DNA of 15,779 nt. Source: JAISFI01 sp031552425 (GTDB lineage Bacteria; Bacteroidota; Bacteroidia; Bacteroidales; Azobacteroidaceae). The translations under genes were made by a program, and so were the position numbers. The stretch's first letter is position 1; each line of letters begins with the position of its first letter. This document shows positions 1-7,247 of this stretch, piece after piece. The stretch is from the NCBI GenBank assembly GCA_031552425.1, contig JAVBMM010000187.1, positions 1-15,779 on the forward strand, written 5' to 3'. The notes beneath the pieces were generated by a model. The model saw nothing but the letters and a program-made list of their open reading frames with translations, was not told the DNA's origin and made no database searches.

Positions 1-58
1 TTACAATATCATCTTTGTAACCTAAGTTGGCAACATCCTCTTTCAATATAATTTGCAT
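1..58 (-). CDS. rplI: 50S ribosomal protein bL9, 5' end only (partial)
   Basis: Only the first 19 codons are inside the window. They read MQIILKEDVANLGYKDDIV, which matches the conserved bL9 start (M-x-V-I-L-x-E-D-V-x-x-L-G), the rRNA-binding N-terminal domain of the large-subunit protein at the base of the L1 stalk. The start is fixed by an AGGAGG motif 9 bases upstream and by its place 20 bases after the rpsR stop. It is the third gene of the rpsF-rpsR-rplI operon, a gene order conserved across many bacteria. The rest of the gene lies beyond the left edge. Confidence 0.93.
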   Translation of the reverse strand, partial: MQIILKEDVANLGYKDDIV

Positions 59-67
59 AATTCTGTT

Positions 68-75
68 CCTCCTTT
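68..75 (-). promoter_or_regulatory. Strong Shine-Dalgarno sequence of rplI
   Basis: On the minus strand the bases before the rplI ATG read AAAGGAGG, an eight-base complement to the 16S anti-SD tail, with a 9-base spacer. Strong SDs are uncommon in Bacteroidota, and most other starts in this window have none. The match is seen directly; its use by ribosomes is inferred. Confidence 0.75.
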
Positions 76-78
76 TAA

Positions 79-351
79 TTATTTCATTAAATCGGTTACA
101 TAAGGAAGCAATGCCAAATGGCGTGCTCTTTTAACGGCTTGAGCCACTCTTTTTTGGAATTTCAAAGAAGTTCCAGTAATTCTACGAGGAAGTATTTTTC
201 CTTGTTCATTCAAAAACTTCTTCAAAAACTCAGGATCTTTGTAATCGATATACTTGATGCCACTTTTTTTGAAACGGCAATATTTTTTCTTTTTAACATC
301 TACCGATACGGGAGTTAAGTAACGAATTTCAGGATTGTTATTTGCTGCCAT
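79..351 (-). CDS. rpsR: 30S ribosomal protein bS18
   Basis: Ninety residues, a normal bS18 length. The core family signature is visible: KKYCRFKKSGIKYIDYKD (residues 22-39), LKKFLNEQGKILPRRITG (43-60), then the basic tail FQKRVAQAVKRARHLALLPY (65-84). bS18 binds bS6 on the platform of the small subunit next to the 3' end of 16S rRNA. In Bacteroidia, bS21, bS18 and bS6 form the pocket that hides the anti-SD tail. The gene starts 3 bases after the rpsF stop and is followed 20 bases later by rplI, so the three should be co-transcribed. Its start is preceded by AAAGGAG, which lies inside the last codons of rpsF. Confidence 0.97.
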   Translation of the reverse strand: MAANNNPEIRYLTPVSVDVKKKKYCRFKKSGIKYIDYKDPEFLKKFLNEQGKILPRRITGTSLKFQKRVAQAVKRARHLALLPYVTDLMK

Positions 352-354
352 AAT

Positions 355-711
355 TTAATTCTCCTTTACAGTTTCTTTGGTTTGTTGTTTTTTGTTTCTT
401 CTCTTTACAGCATATTCCGCAGCAAATTTATCCTGACGGAAGGTAAGGAAACGAATCACTCTTTCATCACGGCGAAAGTTCACTTCCAATTTAGCTATCA
501 CTGAAGGATCTGCCTTAAACTCTAGCAATTGATAAAATCCTGTGGATTTTTTTTGGATCGGGTATGCCAATTTGCGCAAACCCCAATTTTCTTCATTCAC
601 AATTTCAGCGCCTTCCTCTACAAGTAAAGCTTTGAATTTGTCTACCGCTTCCTTCATCTGAACATCAGATAAAACGGGAGTTAAAATGAAAACGGCTTCA
701 TAATTGTTCAT
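355..711 (-). CDS. rpsF: 30S ribosomal protein bS6
   Basis: 118 residues, typical for bS6. The N-terminus MNNYEAVFILTPVLSD fits the family (M-x-x-Y-E-x-V-F-I), followed by GLRKLAYPIQKKSTGFYQLLEF (residues 44-65) and NFRRDERVIRFLT (78-90). The last 25 or so residues form a basic, probably disordered tail. bS6 pairs with bS18 on the 30S platform. It is first in the operon, downstream of a good Bacteroidetes promoter (TTG-N19-TACCTTTG). The inferred leader is about 45 bases and holds one imperfect hairpin. Only AAAGG is seen upstream of the start, a much weaker SD than those of rpsR and rplI. Confidence 0.97.
   Translation of the reverse strand: MNNYEAVFILTPVLSDVQMKEAVDKFKALLVEEGAEIVNEENWGLRKLAYPIQKKSTGFYQLLEFKADPSVIAKLEVNFRRDERVIRFLTFRQDKFAAEYAVKRRNKKQQTKETVKEN
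361..367 (-). promoter_or_regulatory. Strong Shine-Dalgarno sequence of rpsR
   Basis: AAAGGAG on the minus strand lies 9 bases before the rpsR ATG and inside the 3' end of rpsF, covering its Lys and Glu codons before Asn-stop. It can pair over seven bases with the 16S tail. This is unusual for a phylum that mostly initiates without SD pairing, and notable because bS18 helps to hide the anti-SD. Confidence 0.72.
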
Positions 712-731
712 AAATAAACCTTTAATTAATA

Positions 732-755
732 GATTTGTAATACTTTTTATAAATC
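732..755 (-). promoter_or_regulatory. Imperfect hairpin in the rpsF leader
   Basis: On the minus-strand transcript, GAUUUAUA and UACAAAUC can form an 8-bp stem with one A-C mismatch around an 8-base loop, filling most of the predicted 5' UTR. In many bacteria the rpsF leader binds the bS6:bS18 complex through a motif with a CCG loop. No CCG loop is visible in this AT-rich hairpin, so identity with that motif is not supported. Confidence 0.25.
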
Positions 756-761
756 GAGCGG

Positions 762-791
762 CAAAGGTAATTATTATTTTTAAAAAATCAA
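762..791 (-). promoter_or_regulatory. Promoter of the rpsF-rpsR-rplI operon
   Basis: Minus-strand -7 box TACCTTTG (762-769) with TTG (789-791) exactly 19 bases upstream fits the Bacteroidetes primary-sigma consensus (TTTG, 19-21 spacer, TAnnTTTG). Transcription would start near 756, giving a leader of about 45 bases. Its upstream element lies two bases from the -7 box of the opposite ahcY promoter. Confidence 0.75.
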
Positions 792-800
792 CTATCTTTG
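771..800 (+). promoter_or_regulatory. Promoter of ahcY, overlapping the rpsF promoter
   Basis: TATCTTTG at 793-800 is a perfect TAnnTTTG -7 box, 34 bases before the ahcY ATG. The upstream element is weak: TTA at 771-773 with a 19-base spacer is the best candidate. It shares the same DNA face-to-back with the rpsF promoter. Confidence 0.65.
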
Positions 801-834
801 TCGTTCTTTTATCAACTGATTAAACGAAATTACG

Positions 835-2253
835 ATGTCGAAAGAAAATTATTCTACACTGCCCTACAAAGTGGCAGATATCCATTTGGCAGACTTCGGC
901 CGCAAAGAAATTGAAATTGCTGAGTATGAAATGCCAGGGCTGATGGCAATCCGGAAGAAATATGCCGGGCAACAACCTTTGAAAGGGGCTAGAATCACAG
1001 GTTCTCTCCACATGACCATTCAAACAGCTGTTTTAATCGAAACATTAGTAGCGCTCGGCGCAGATGTACGTTGGGCAAGTTGTAATATTTTTTCCACACA
1101 AGACCATGCTGCAGCAGCTATTGCTAAAGCAGGAGTTCCTGTCTTTGCATGGAAAGGTGAAAGCCTCGAAGAATATTGGTGGTGTACAGAACAAGCTTTA
1201 TCCTTTCCCAACGGAGAAGGCCCAAACTTGATTGTTGATGATGGAGGAGACGCTACGCTCCTAATTCATTGGGGATATAAAGCAGAAAAAGATCCATCTT
1301 CCATTGAGAGGAAAGGAAGTAATCACGAAGAACAAGTTATCTTAGATACACTTCGGCATATATTGAAAGAAGACAGTACTCGTTGGCAACGCACTGTTAA
1401 AAGCTTAAAAGGAGTTTCGGAAGAAACAACAACAGGTGTGCATCGCCTCTATCAAATGATGGAAAAAGGAGAATTATTGATACCTGCTATCAATGTGAAT
1501 GATTCAGTGACAAAATCCAAATTCGACAACCTCTATGGATGTAGAGAATCTTTAGCTGACGGAATTAAACGAGCCACAGATGTGATGATCGCAGGAAAAG
1601 TAGTAGTAGTTCTCGGTTATGGTGACGTTGGAAAAGGATGTGCTCGTTCAATGGCATCATATGGGGCAAGAGTAATCATTACAGAAATAGATCCTATTTG
1701 CGCTTTACAAGCTGCCATGGAAGGATTCCGCGTGACTACAATGGAAGAAGCTGTAAAAGAAGGAAATATCTTTGTAACTACTACCGGAAACCGTGACGTT
1801 ATCTCCATTGACCATCTAAGGCAAATGAAAGACCAAGCTATAGTTTGTAATATCGGGCATTTTGATAATGAAATACAAGTAGACAAGCTGGTTAATTTTC
1901 CTGGAATCAAATATACTAATATCAAACCTCAAGTAGATAAATATACATTTCCTACTGGTAATTCGGTATTCCTCCTTGCTGAAGGACGTCTGGTAAATTT
2001 AGGTTGTGCAACAGGACACCCATCGTTTGTAATGAGTAATTCTTTCACCAATCAGACTTTGGCACAAATCGATTTATGGACTAAAAAATATGAAATTGGT
2101 GTTTATCGTTTGCCTAAATATTTGGATGAAGAGGTAGCTCGTTTGCATTTGGAAAATATAGGGGTAAAACTTACAAAATTAACAGTTGAACAAGCTGATT
2201 ATTTAGGAGTAAAACCTGAAGGTCCTTATAAACCGGAACATTACAGGTATTAA
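835..2253 (+). CDS. ahcY: Adenosylhomocysteinase (S-adenosyl-L-homocysteine hydrolase)
   Basis: Splits S-adenosylhomocysteine into adenosine and homocysteine, removing the inhibitory by-product of methyltransferases; cytoplasmic, NAD-dependent and usually tetrameric. The 472 residues match the long bacterial form, which carries an insert of about 40 residues (here roughly 150-190). Visible motifs: SLHMTIQTA (57-65) with a substrate-binding His, VDDGGDAT (134-141), SEETTTGVHRLY (195-206), the catalytic Lys/Asp region NDSVTKSKFDN (222-232), the Rossmann GYGDVGKG (261-268), and the C-terminal KPEHYRY that contributes to the neighbouring NAD site. The start is the first ATG after the promoter and has no SD. 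Transcribed divergently from rpsF. No convincing terminator follows; the downstream gene has its own promoter. Confidence 0.98.
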   Translation: MSKENYSTLPYKVADIHLADFGRKEIEIAEYEMPGLMAIRKKYAGQQPLKGARITGSLHMTIQTAVLIETLVALGADVRWASCNIFSTQDHAAAAIAKAGVPVFAWKGESLEEYWWCTEQALSFPNGEGPNLIVDDGGDATLLIHWGYKAEKDPSSIERKGSNHEEQVILDTLRHILKEDSTRWQRTVKSLKGVSEETTTGVHRLYQMMEKGELLIPAINVNDSVTKSKFDNLYGCRESLADGIKRATDVMIAGKVVVVLGYGDVGKGCARSMASYGARVIITEIDPICALQAAMEGFRVTTMEEAVKEGNIFVTTTGNRDVISIDHLRQMKDQAIVCNIGHFDNEIQVDKLVNFPGIKYTNIKPQVDKYTFPTGNSVFLLAEGRLVNLGCATGHPSFVMSNSFTNQTLAQIDLWTKKYEIGVYRLPKYLDEEVARLHLENIGVKLTKLTVEQADYLGVKPEGPYKPEHYRY

Positions 2254-2282
2254 GACACTTCTGTTAATAACACAAAAAAATC

Positions 2283-2311
2283 TTGTTTTTTAATTAATAA
2301 TGTGTATCTTG
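2283..2311 (+). promoter_or_regulatory. Promoter of the START-like domain gene
   Basis: TTG (2283-2285), a 19-base spacer and TATCTTG (2305-2311) resemble the Bacteroidetes consensus, with one T missing in the -7 box. Transcription would start near 2317, giving a leader of about 30 bases. Confidence 0.5.
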
Positions 2312-2349
2312 TGCCAAATTAACAATTTGTTACTTGATATATTATTATA

Positions 2350-2736
2350 ATGGAAAAAGAAAAAATTCACCTGGAATATGTATTTGAAAAAGTTTCAAAA
2401 AATATTCTTTGGAATCACTTAACAACTCCTACTGGTCTCTCAGATTGGTTTGCCGATGACGTATCCGTTAATGGGAGTAATATTTTTATTTTTTCTTGGA
2501 ATAAAGCGACACAAGAAGCAGAATGTCTTTCATCCAGCCATTTATCCTATATTCGTTTTAAATGGCTGGATGATGAAGATGATACATACTATTTTGAATT
2601 CCGGATACATACTGTAGAACTTACCGGAGACACCGCCTTGGAAATTACAGACTTCGTAGAACCTGACGAAAAAAAAGAAACTATCAATCTCTGGGACTCT
2701 CAAATCAAGATATTAAGAAGGACGCTGGGTATCTAA
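2350..2736 (+). CDS. START-like domain protein (SRPBCC fold), Bacteroidota type
   Basis: 128 residues without signal peptide or membrane segment, hence probably cytoplasmic. The opening HLEYVFEKVSKNILWNHLTT and GLSDWFADDVSVNG resemble Bet v 1/AHSA1-like proteins (an N-terminal strand, then the W...TPxGLxxWFAD pattern). YIRFKWLDDEDDTYYFEFRI (67-86), ELTGDTALEITDF (90-102) and a C-terminal helix with LWDSQIKILRRTLGI complete the helix-grip fold. Close homologues are, to my recollection, widespread in Bacteroidales and annotated only as START-like. The fold makes a hydrophobic pocket, but no ligand is known to me. Its own promoter lies upstream and no SD is seen. The next gene is an LPS-export permease on the same strand 88 bases on, which suggests, without proving, a link to envelope lipids. 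Confidence 0.8.
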   Translation: MEKEKIHLEYVFEKVSKNILWNHLTTPTGLSDWFADDVSVNGSNIFIFSWNKATQEAECLSSSHLSYIRFKWLDDEDDTYYFEFRIHTVELTGDTALEITDFVEPDEKKETINLWDSQIKILRRTLGI

Positions 2737-2788
2737 TTGTTCCCTTGTTTTTTTTCTCTAAAATTGAGAGATTTCCTCCGGCAATAAC

Positions 2789-2796
2789 TATCTTTG
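2789..2796 (+). promoter_or_regulatory. Promoter (-7 box) of the LptF/LptG gene
   Basis: TATCTTTG is a perfect -7 box 28 bases before the ATG. TTG at 2764-2766 is 22 bases upstream, slightly beyond the usual spacing. It would drive the permease and ribBA as a pair. Confidence 0.6.
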
Positions 2797-2824
2797 TTCC
2801 CTCAAACCGGAATCAGGGATATTC

Positions 2825-4726
2825 ATGTTACGTATAAAAAGGCTGTATACATTTATTCTACAAACATTCTTACCCTTGTTTTTTATGACATTCGGTATTT
2901 GTTTGTTTGTAATTCTCATGCAGTTTTTGTGGAAATACATTGACGAAATGGTTGGTAAAGGCCTAGAAGTCTCCCTGCTAATAGAAATGTTTTTCTATGC
3001 AGCTTTGTCTTTAGTTCCTATGGCTCTTCCCTTATCTATTTTATTAGCCTCTTTGATGACTTTTGGAAATTTAGGTGAAAGCTTCGAATTAACTGCCATC
3101 AAAGCATCCGGAGTTTCGTTGTTACGTACCATGAAACCTATTATCATTGCTATTGCCTTGATAGCTGTAGGGGCTTACTTTTTTCAAAATAACGTACTGC
3201 CAGTTTCTCAGGTAAAACTCTGGACTCTAATGAGTTCTATGAGACAAAAATCTCCAGAACTAGATATTCCGGAAGGAAGTTTTTATAAAGAAATCCCTGG
3301 ATATAACTTGTATGTCAAGAAAAAAGATAAAGTCACAGGGGTGATGCATGACTTGATGATTTATGATTTTTCTAAAGGGTTCGAAAATGCCACTGTTATT
3401 GTTTCCGACTCTGGAAAATTAAAGATGTCCGCCGACAAGAGAAATCTCGTACTCACACTTTATCATGGAGAATCTTTTGAAAATTTTAAAGAACAAGAAT
3501 CAAACAGAAAAGATAAAAACATTGCGTATCGCCGTGAAACTTTTGATCTAAAAGAAGTTCTCATAGAATTTGATTCAAACTTCAATATGATGGACGAATC
3601 TGTGATGCAAAGCCAATATATCGGAAAAAACAGAAAGGAATTAAAACAATACATAGATTCTATGACTACATTAACGGACAGTATCAATAGAAATTATGCT
3701 ATTAATTTCAGAGAACATTCCTACATGCAGCATTCAAAAAATATAACAAGACATTCCAAACAGGATATTTCAGAACATAAAACCTACAAATCAAATGGAT
3801 TTGAAAACTATTTAGACTCTTTACAATTACCCAATCAGATATCAATCGTTACCGATGCAAGAAATAAAGTAGAAATTATAAAAAATGACTATTCTTACAG
3901 GGCCTTTTTACAAAATGAACAACTAATTAATATCAGGAAACACCAAATGGAATTGAACAGAAAATATACCCTGTCATTTGCATGTCTGATATTCCTATTC
4001 ATCGGTGCTCCACTGGGAGCTATCATTCGAAAAGGAGGATTAGGAATGCCGGTGGTAATTTCCGTTTTTTTGTTTATCTTTTATTATATCATAGATACTT
4101 TTGGTGTTAAAATGGCTCGGCAAGGCATTTGGTATGTTTGGCAAGGAATGTGGTTAAGTTCCATGATTTTATTCCCTCTGGGAGTATTTTTGACATACAA
4201 AGCAATCAATGATTCTATTATTTTCAATCCGGATACATATATCAATACATTTCGCCGTATTTTCGGGAAAAGAGATACCAGAGATTATGCTTTGAAAGAA
4301 ATCATCATGGAATATCCAGACTACCCAAAATGCCTGAATGAATTGGAAGATTTGGATAATTTGTGTTTGGAATATTTGCAGCAAAACCAAAAAATGCCAA
4401 ATTATATTGATTTCTGGAAGATCGATTTCAATCAACCTGAATTAAAAGAACTAGTGAAATTTCAAGAACATTTAATTGAGGAATTACGTAATTCCGATAA
4501 AAATATAATTGTGGGTAAATTAATGGATTATCCCATTATTACGATTACTCATTCAGAATTTCTCAATAACAAGACCATCAAAAAAGCATGTGCTATCTTC
4601 TTTCCTTTAGGATTATGTTTCTACGTGATCGGAATGCATAAAAGAAACAAAAGAATGGAAGATATGCATATCACCAGAAAAGTGAATGAAGGACTAAGAC
4701 AAGAAATAGAAAAAATAATCATTTGA
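2825..4726 (+). CDS. LptF/LptG family lipopolysaccharide export permease, long Bacteroidota form
   Basis: An inner-membrane subunit of the LptB2FG ABC transporter that extracts LPS and feeds it to the periplasmic bridge. The N-terminus has the family's three helices (about 8-32, 53-78, 101-120), with the cytoplasmic motif GESFELTAIKASGVSLLRT (84-102) that couples to LptB. A periplasmic beta-jellyroll-like part follows (about 130-250), then helices at about 380-401, 406-426 and 441-458. At 633 residues it is far longer than the roughly 360-residue proteobacterial proteins. The extra length is a charged, probably helical stretch (about 255-375) and a C-terminal extension (460-633) with an additional hydrophobic segment at about 586-604. 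The stop codon lies 5 bases before the ATG of ribBA, so the two are one transcription unit. LptF and LptG cannot be told apart here, so no symbol is given. Confidence 0.88.
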   Translation: MLRIKRLYTFILQTFLPLFFMTFGICLFVILMQFLWKYIDEMVGKGLEVSLLIEMFFYAALSLVPMALPLSILLASLMTFGNLGESFELTAIKASGVSLLRTMKPIIIAIALIAVGAYFFQNNVLPVSQVKLWTLMSSMRQKSPELDIPEGSFYKEIPGYNLYVKKKDKVTGVMHDLMIYDFSKGFENATVIVSDSGKLKMSADKRNLVLTLYHGESFENFKEQESNRKDKNIAYRRETFDLKEVLIEFDSNFNMMDESVMQSQYIGKNRKELKQYIDSMTTLTDSINRNYAINFREHSYMQHSKNITRHSKQDISEHKTYKSNGFENYLDSLQLPNQISIVTDARNKVEIIKNDYSYRAFLQNEQLINIRKHQMELNRKYTLSFACLIFLFIGAPLGAIIRKGGLGMPVVISVFLFIFYYIIDTFGVKMARQGIWYVWQGMWLSSMILFPLGVFLTYKAINDSIIFNPDTYINTFRRIFGKRDTRDYALKEIIMEYPDYPKCLNELEDLDNLCLEYLQQNQKMPNYIDFWKIDFNQPELKELVKFQEHLIEELRNSDKNIIVGKLMDYPIITITHSEFLNNKTIKKACAIFFPLGLCFYVIGMHKRNKRMEDMHITRKVNEGLRQEIEKIII

Positions 4727-4731
4727 AAACG

Positions 4732-5943
4732 ATGAACAATTATAAATTAAACACAATAGAAGAAGCAATTGAAGATTTTCGAGAAGGAAAGTTTTTGATT
4801 GTTGTAGATGATGAAGATAGAGAAAATGAAGGAGATTTTATTGTCGCAGCAGAAAAAGTCACTCCGGAAAAGATCAACTTCATGATGACTTATGGACGGG
4901 GATTACTTTGTGCACCGATTACAGAAGACAGGTGTGAAGAGTTAGAACTCTCTATGCAAGCCGTAAGCAATACTTCTATTTATGAAACTCCTTTTACCGT
5001 TACCGTAGATAAAATCGGCGGCGGATGTACTACTGGAGTTTCTATGTACGATCGAGCAGAAACTATCAAAGCACTTGCTAATCCTGCCACAAAAATTACA
5101 GATTTGGCGCGTCCTGGGCATGTTTCTCCCTTGAGGGCGCGTAATAAAGGAGTCCTTCGAAGGGCAGGGCATACTGAAGCAACTGTAGATTTAGCTCGCT
5201 TAGCCGGATTATACCCAGCAGGTGCATTGATCGAAATCATTAAAGAAGACGGAACCATGGCAAGGTTACCGGATTTAATGGAAGTGTCGAAAAAATTTGG
5301 CATTAAAATTATCTCCATTCGAGATTTGATAGCTTATCGCCTGGAAACTGAATCTTTAATAGAAAGAGGAGAAGATGTAAAAATGCCTACCCAATATGGC
5401 TTTTTTAATCTGATTCCTTTCAGGCAAATATCCAATGGACAAGAACATATCGCTTTAATCAAAGGTAATTGGGATCCGAATGAACCGGTGCTCGTTAGAG
5501 TACACTCTTCTTGTGCCACCGGAGATATTTTTGGTTCCATGAGGTGTGAATGTGGTGAACAACTCCATAAGTCGATGGAAATGATAGAGAAAGAAGGTAA
5601 AGGAGCTGTCATTTATTTAAATCAGGAAGGCAGAGGTATTGGATTGATGGATAAAATGAAAGCATATAAATTACAGGAACAAGGTTTAGACACCGTTGAT
5701 GCTAATATTCATTTGGGATATAAACCCGACGAACGAGATTATGGTGTCGGAGCACAAATACTTCGTTCGATAGGTATTCATAAAATGAGATTGATTACGA
5801 ATAATCCTGTCAAACGCATCGGATTAGAAGCATACGGATTGGAAATTGTGGAAAATATCCCTATAGAAATTACTCCAAATCCATACAATGAATTTTATAT
5901 GAAAACTAAAAAAAATAAGATGGGACACAACCTCTCTTTTTAA
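4732..5943 (+). CDS. ribBA: Bifunctional 3,4-dihydroxy-2-butanone-4-phosphate synthase / GTP cyclohydrolase II
   Basis: Supplies both branches of riboflavin synthesis: the four-carbon unit from ribulose 5-phosphate and the pyrimidine from GTP. With the ATG at 4732 it has 403 residues. The RibB half (about 1-205) shows VVDDEDRENEGDFIVAAE (24-41), GGGCTTGVS (97-105), RPGHVSPLRA (127-136) and RRAGHTEATVDL (143-154). The RibA half (about 208-403) shows the zinc cysteines C261, C272 and C274 (HSSCATGDIFGSMRCEC), LNQEGRGIGL (296-305) and DERDYGVGAQ (333-342). A TTG three codons earlier overlaps the permease stop and is less likely. No SD or separate promoter is seen, so expression probably depends on the permease promoter. 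No FMN riboswitch is present. Confidence 0.97.
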   Translation: MNNYKLNTIEEAIEDFREGKFLIVVDDEDRENEGDFIVAAEKVTPEKINFMMTYGRGLLCAPITEDRCEELELSMQAVSNTSIYETPFTVTVDKIGGGCTTGVSMYDRAETIKALANPATKITDLARPGHVSPLRARNKGVLRRAGHTEATVDLARLAGLYPAGALIEIIKEDGTMARLPDLMEVSKKFGIKIISIRDLIAYRLETESLIERGEDVKMPTQYGFFNLIPFRQISNGQEHIALIKGNWDPNEPVLVRVHSSCATGDIFGSMRCECGEQLHKSMEMIEKEGKGAVIYLNQEGRGIGLMDKMKAYKLQEQGLDTVDANIHLGYKPDERDYGVGAQILRSIGIHKMRLITNNPVKRIGLEAYGLEIVENIPIEITPNPYNEFYMKTKKNKMGHNLSF

Positions 5944-5979
5944 TTCATTCATTTTGTTATCGTTCTCGAAAAATAATAT

Positions 5980-5987
5980 TACTTTTG
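5980..5987 (+). promoter_or_regulatory. Promoter (-7 box) of the aminotransferase gene
   Basis: TACTTTTG fits TAnnTTTG and lies 39 bases before the ATG at 6027. TTTG at 5953-5956 sits 23 bases upstream, a little too far. The box overlaps a TTG codon at 5985 that could otherwise be read as a start, which argues for the later ATG. Confidence 0.55.
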
Positions 5988-6026
5988 CAATCAAACTATA
6001 ATATCAACTATCAAAATAATATTTTT

Positions 6027-7223
6027 ATGTCTCAAGTTTCAGCACGTTTGGCAAGTTTGTCTCCTTCTGAGACATTAGCCATGTCACAAAAGAGTAATGA
6101 ACTGAAAGCGCAAGGAATTGATGTGATCAATTTAAGCGTGGGGGAACCAGATTTTTTCACTCCTGATCACATTAAAGCTGCTGCAGAACAAGCTATTAAA
6201 GACAATTACTCTTTTTATTCTCCCGTTCCGGGTTATCCGGCATTACGTAATGCCATAGTCTCCAAATTGAAAAAAGAAAATGGTTTGGACTATAAACCGG
6301 AACAAATTGTCTGCTCAAACGGAGCGAAACAATCAGTATGTAATGTTATTATGTGTATCATCGGCAAAGGAGACGAAGTAATCGTTCCGGCTCCTTATTG
6401 GGTGAGTTATGTAGAAATGGTGAAATTAGCCGAAGGAACTAATGTTGTAGTAGAAGCAGGAATCGACAACGATTTCAAAATCACGCCAGCTCAATTGGAA
6501 GCAGCAATTACTCCCAAAACAAAAGCAATCATCCTCTGCTCTCCTTCTAATCCTACCGGAAGCGTTTATACTAAAAACGAACTGAAAGGCTTGGCGGATG
6601 TATTGGCTAAACATCCTAACATTATTATTATTTCCGATGAAATTTATGAGCACATCAATTACATAGGGAAACATGAAAGTATTGCACAATTTGAAAATGT
6701 ACGCGACCGTGTTGTCATCGTAAATGGTGTTTCCAAAGCTTATGCAATGACGGGTTGGCGTATAGGATGGATTGCTGCTCCTCAGTGGATCGCTTCTGCT
6801 TGCAATAAGCTGCAAGGACAATATACTTCCGGGCCTTGTTCTGTTGCTCAAAAAGCAGCGGAAGTTGCTTATACCGGGAACCAAACCTGTGTAAATGATA
6901 TGCAACAAGCATTTGAGCGCCGGAAAAATCTAGTGGTTAAATTAGCAAAAGAGATTCCCGGATTAAAAGTAAACGATCCTACAGGTGCTTTTTATATATT
7001 TCCTGAAGCTGATTACTATTTCGGTAAAAAAACTCCTGCAGGAAAAGAAATCAAAGATGCCGGAGAATTAGCGATGTATCTATTAGAAGAAGGACATGTT
7101 GCCGCTGTAGGTGGAGCTGCATTCGGAGCCCCCAAATGTATCCGTTTTTCTTATGCAACTTCTGATGAAAATTTGAAAGAAGCATTCAAACGAGTAAAAA
7201 TTGCTTTAGAGAAATTGAACTAA
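6027..7223 (+). CDS. aspC: Class I pyridoxal-phosphate aminotransferase, probably aspartate aminotransferase
   Basis: Transfers amino groups between an amino acid, probably aspartate, and 2-oxoglutarate. It has 398 residues counted from MSQVSARLASLSPSETLAM, the usual start for the subgroup I-gamma enzymes of Gram-positives, thermophiles and Bacteroidota. Key residues are visible: VGEPDF (38-43), SNGAKQ (97-102), N175 in SNPTG (174-178), D204 and Y207 in SDEIYEH (203-209), the PLP-forming K237 in SKAYAMTGWRIGW (236-248), and R373 in IRFSYA (372-377), which holds the alpha-carboxylate. It has its own promoter and a strong terminator 25 bases after the stop. Substrate choice among aspartate, prephenate and similar acids cannot be settled from motifs alone. 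Confidence 0.93.
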   Translation: MSQVSARLASLSPSETLAMSQKSNELKAQGIDVINLSVGEPDFFTPDHIKAAAEQAIKDNYSFYSPVPGYPALRNAIVSKLKKENGLDYKPEQIVCSNGAKQSVCNVIMCIIGKGDEVIVPAPYWVSYVEMVKLAEGTNVVVEAGIDNDFKITPAQLEAAITPKTKAIILCSPSNPTGSVYTKNELKGLADVLAKHPNIIIISDEIYEHINYIGKHESIAQFENVRDRVVIVNGVSKAYAMTGWRIGWIAAPQWIASACNKLQGQYTSGPCSVAQKAAEVAYTGNQTCVNDMQQAFERRKNLVVKLAKEIPGLKVNDPTGAFYIFPEADYYFGKKTPAGKEIKDAGELAMYLLEEGHVAAVGGAAFGAPKCIRFSYATSDENLKEAFKRVKIALEKLN

Positions 7224-7247
7224 TTACAAGTTTTTTCAAAAATACAG

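Noticed and set aside
1617..1925. A 102-codon open frame antisense to ahcY
   Set aside because: Lies wholly inside the well-supported ahcY gene, shows no family motifs and has no promoter box or plausible start context.
2268..2292. A-run followed by T-run after ahcY as a terminator
   Set aside because: The possible stem is only A-T pairs without a GC core, and it overlaps the upstream element of the next promoter.
2755..2771. TCTCT...AGAGA hairpin before the permease gene as a terminator
   Set aside because: Five weak pairs with no T-run after it; the T-run lies on the wrong side.
4727..4731. FMN riboswitch before ribBA
   Set aside because: Only five bases separate the permease stop from the ribBA ATG, and no FMN-riboswitch-like conserved sequence is seen upstream of the pair.
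5985..6026. TTG-initiated N-terminal extension of the aminotransferase
   Set aside because: The TTG lies within the TACTTTTG promoter box, and the extra residues do not belong to the family; the ATG at 6027 gives the usual N-terminus.
6426..6908. A 160-codon open frame antisense to the aminotransferase gene
   Set aside because: A shadow of the aspC coding sequence; its translation resembles no family and lacks a start context.
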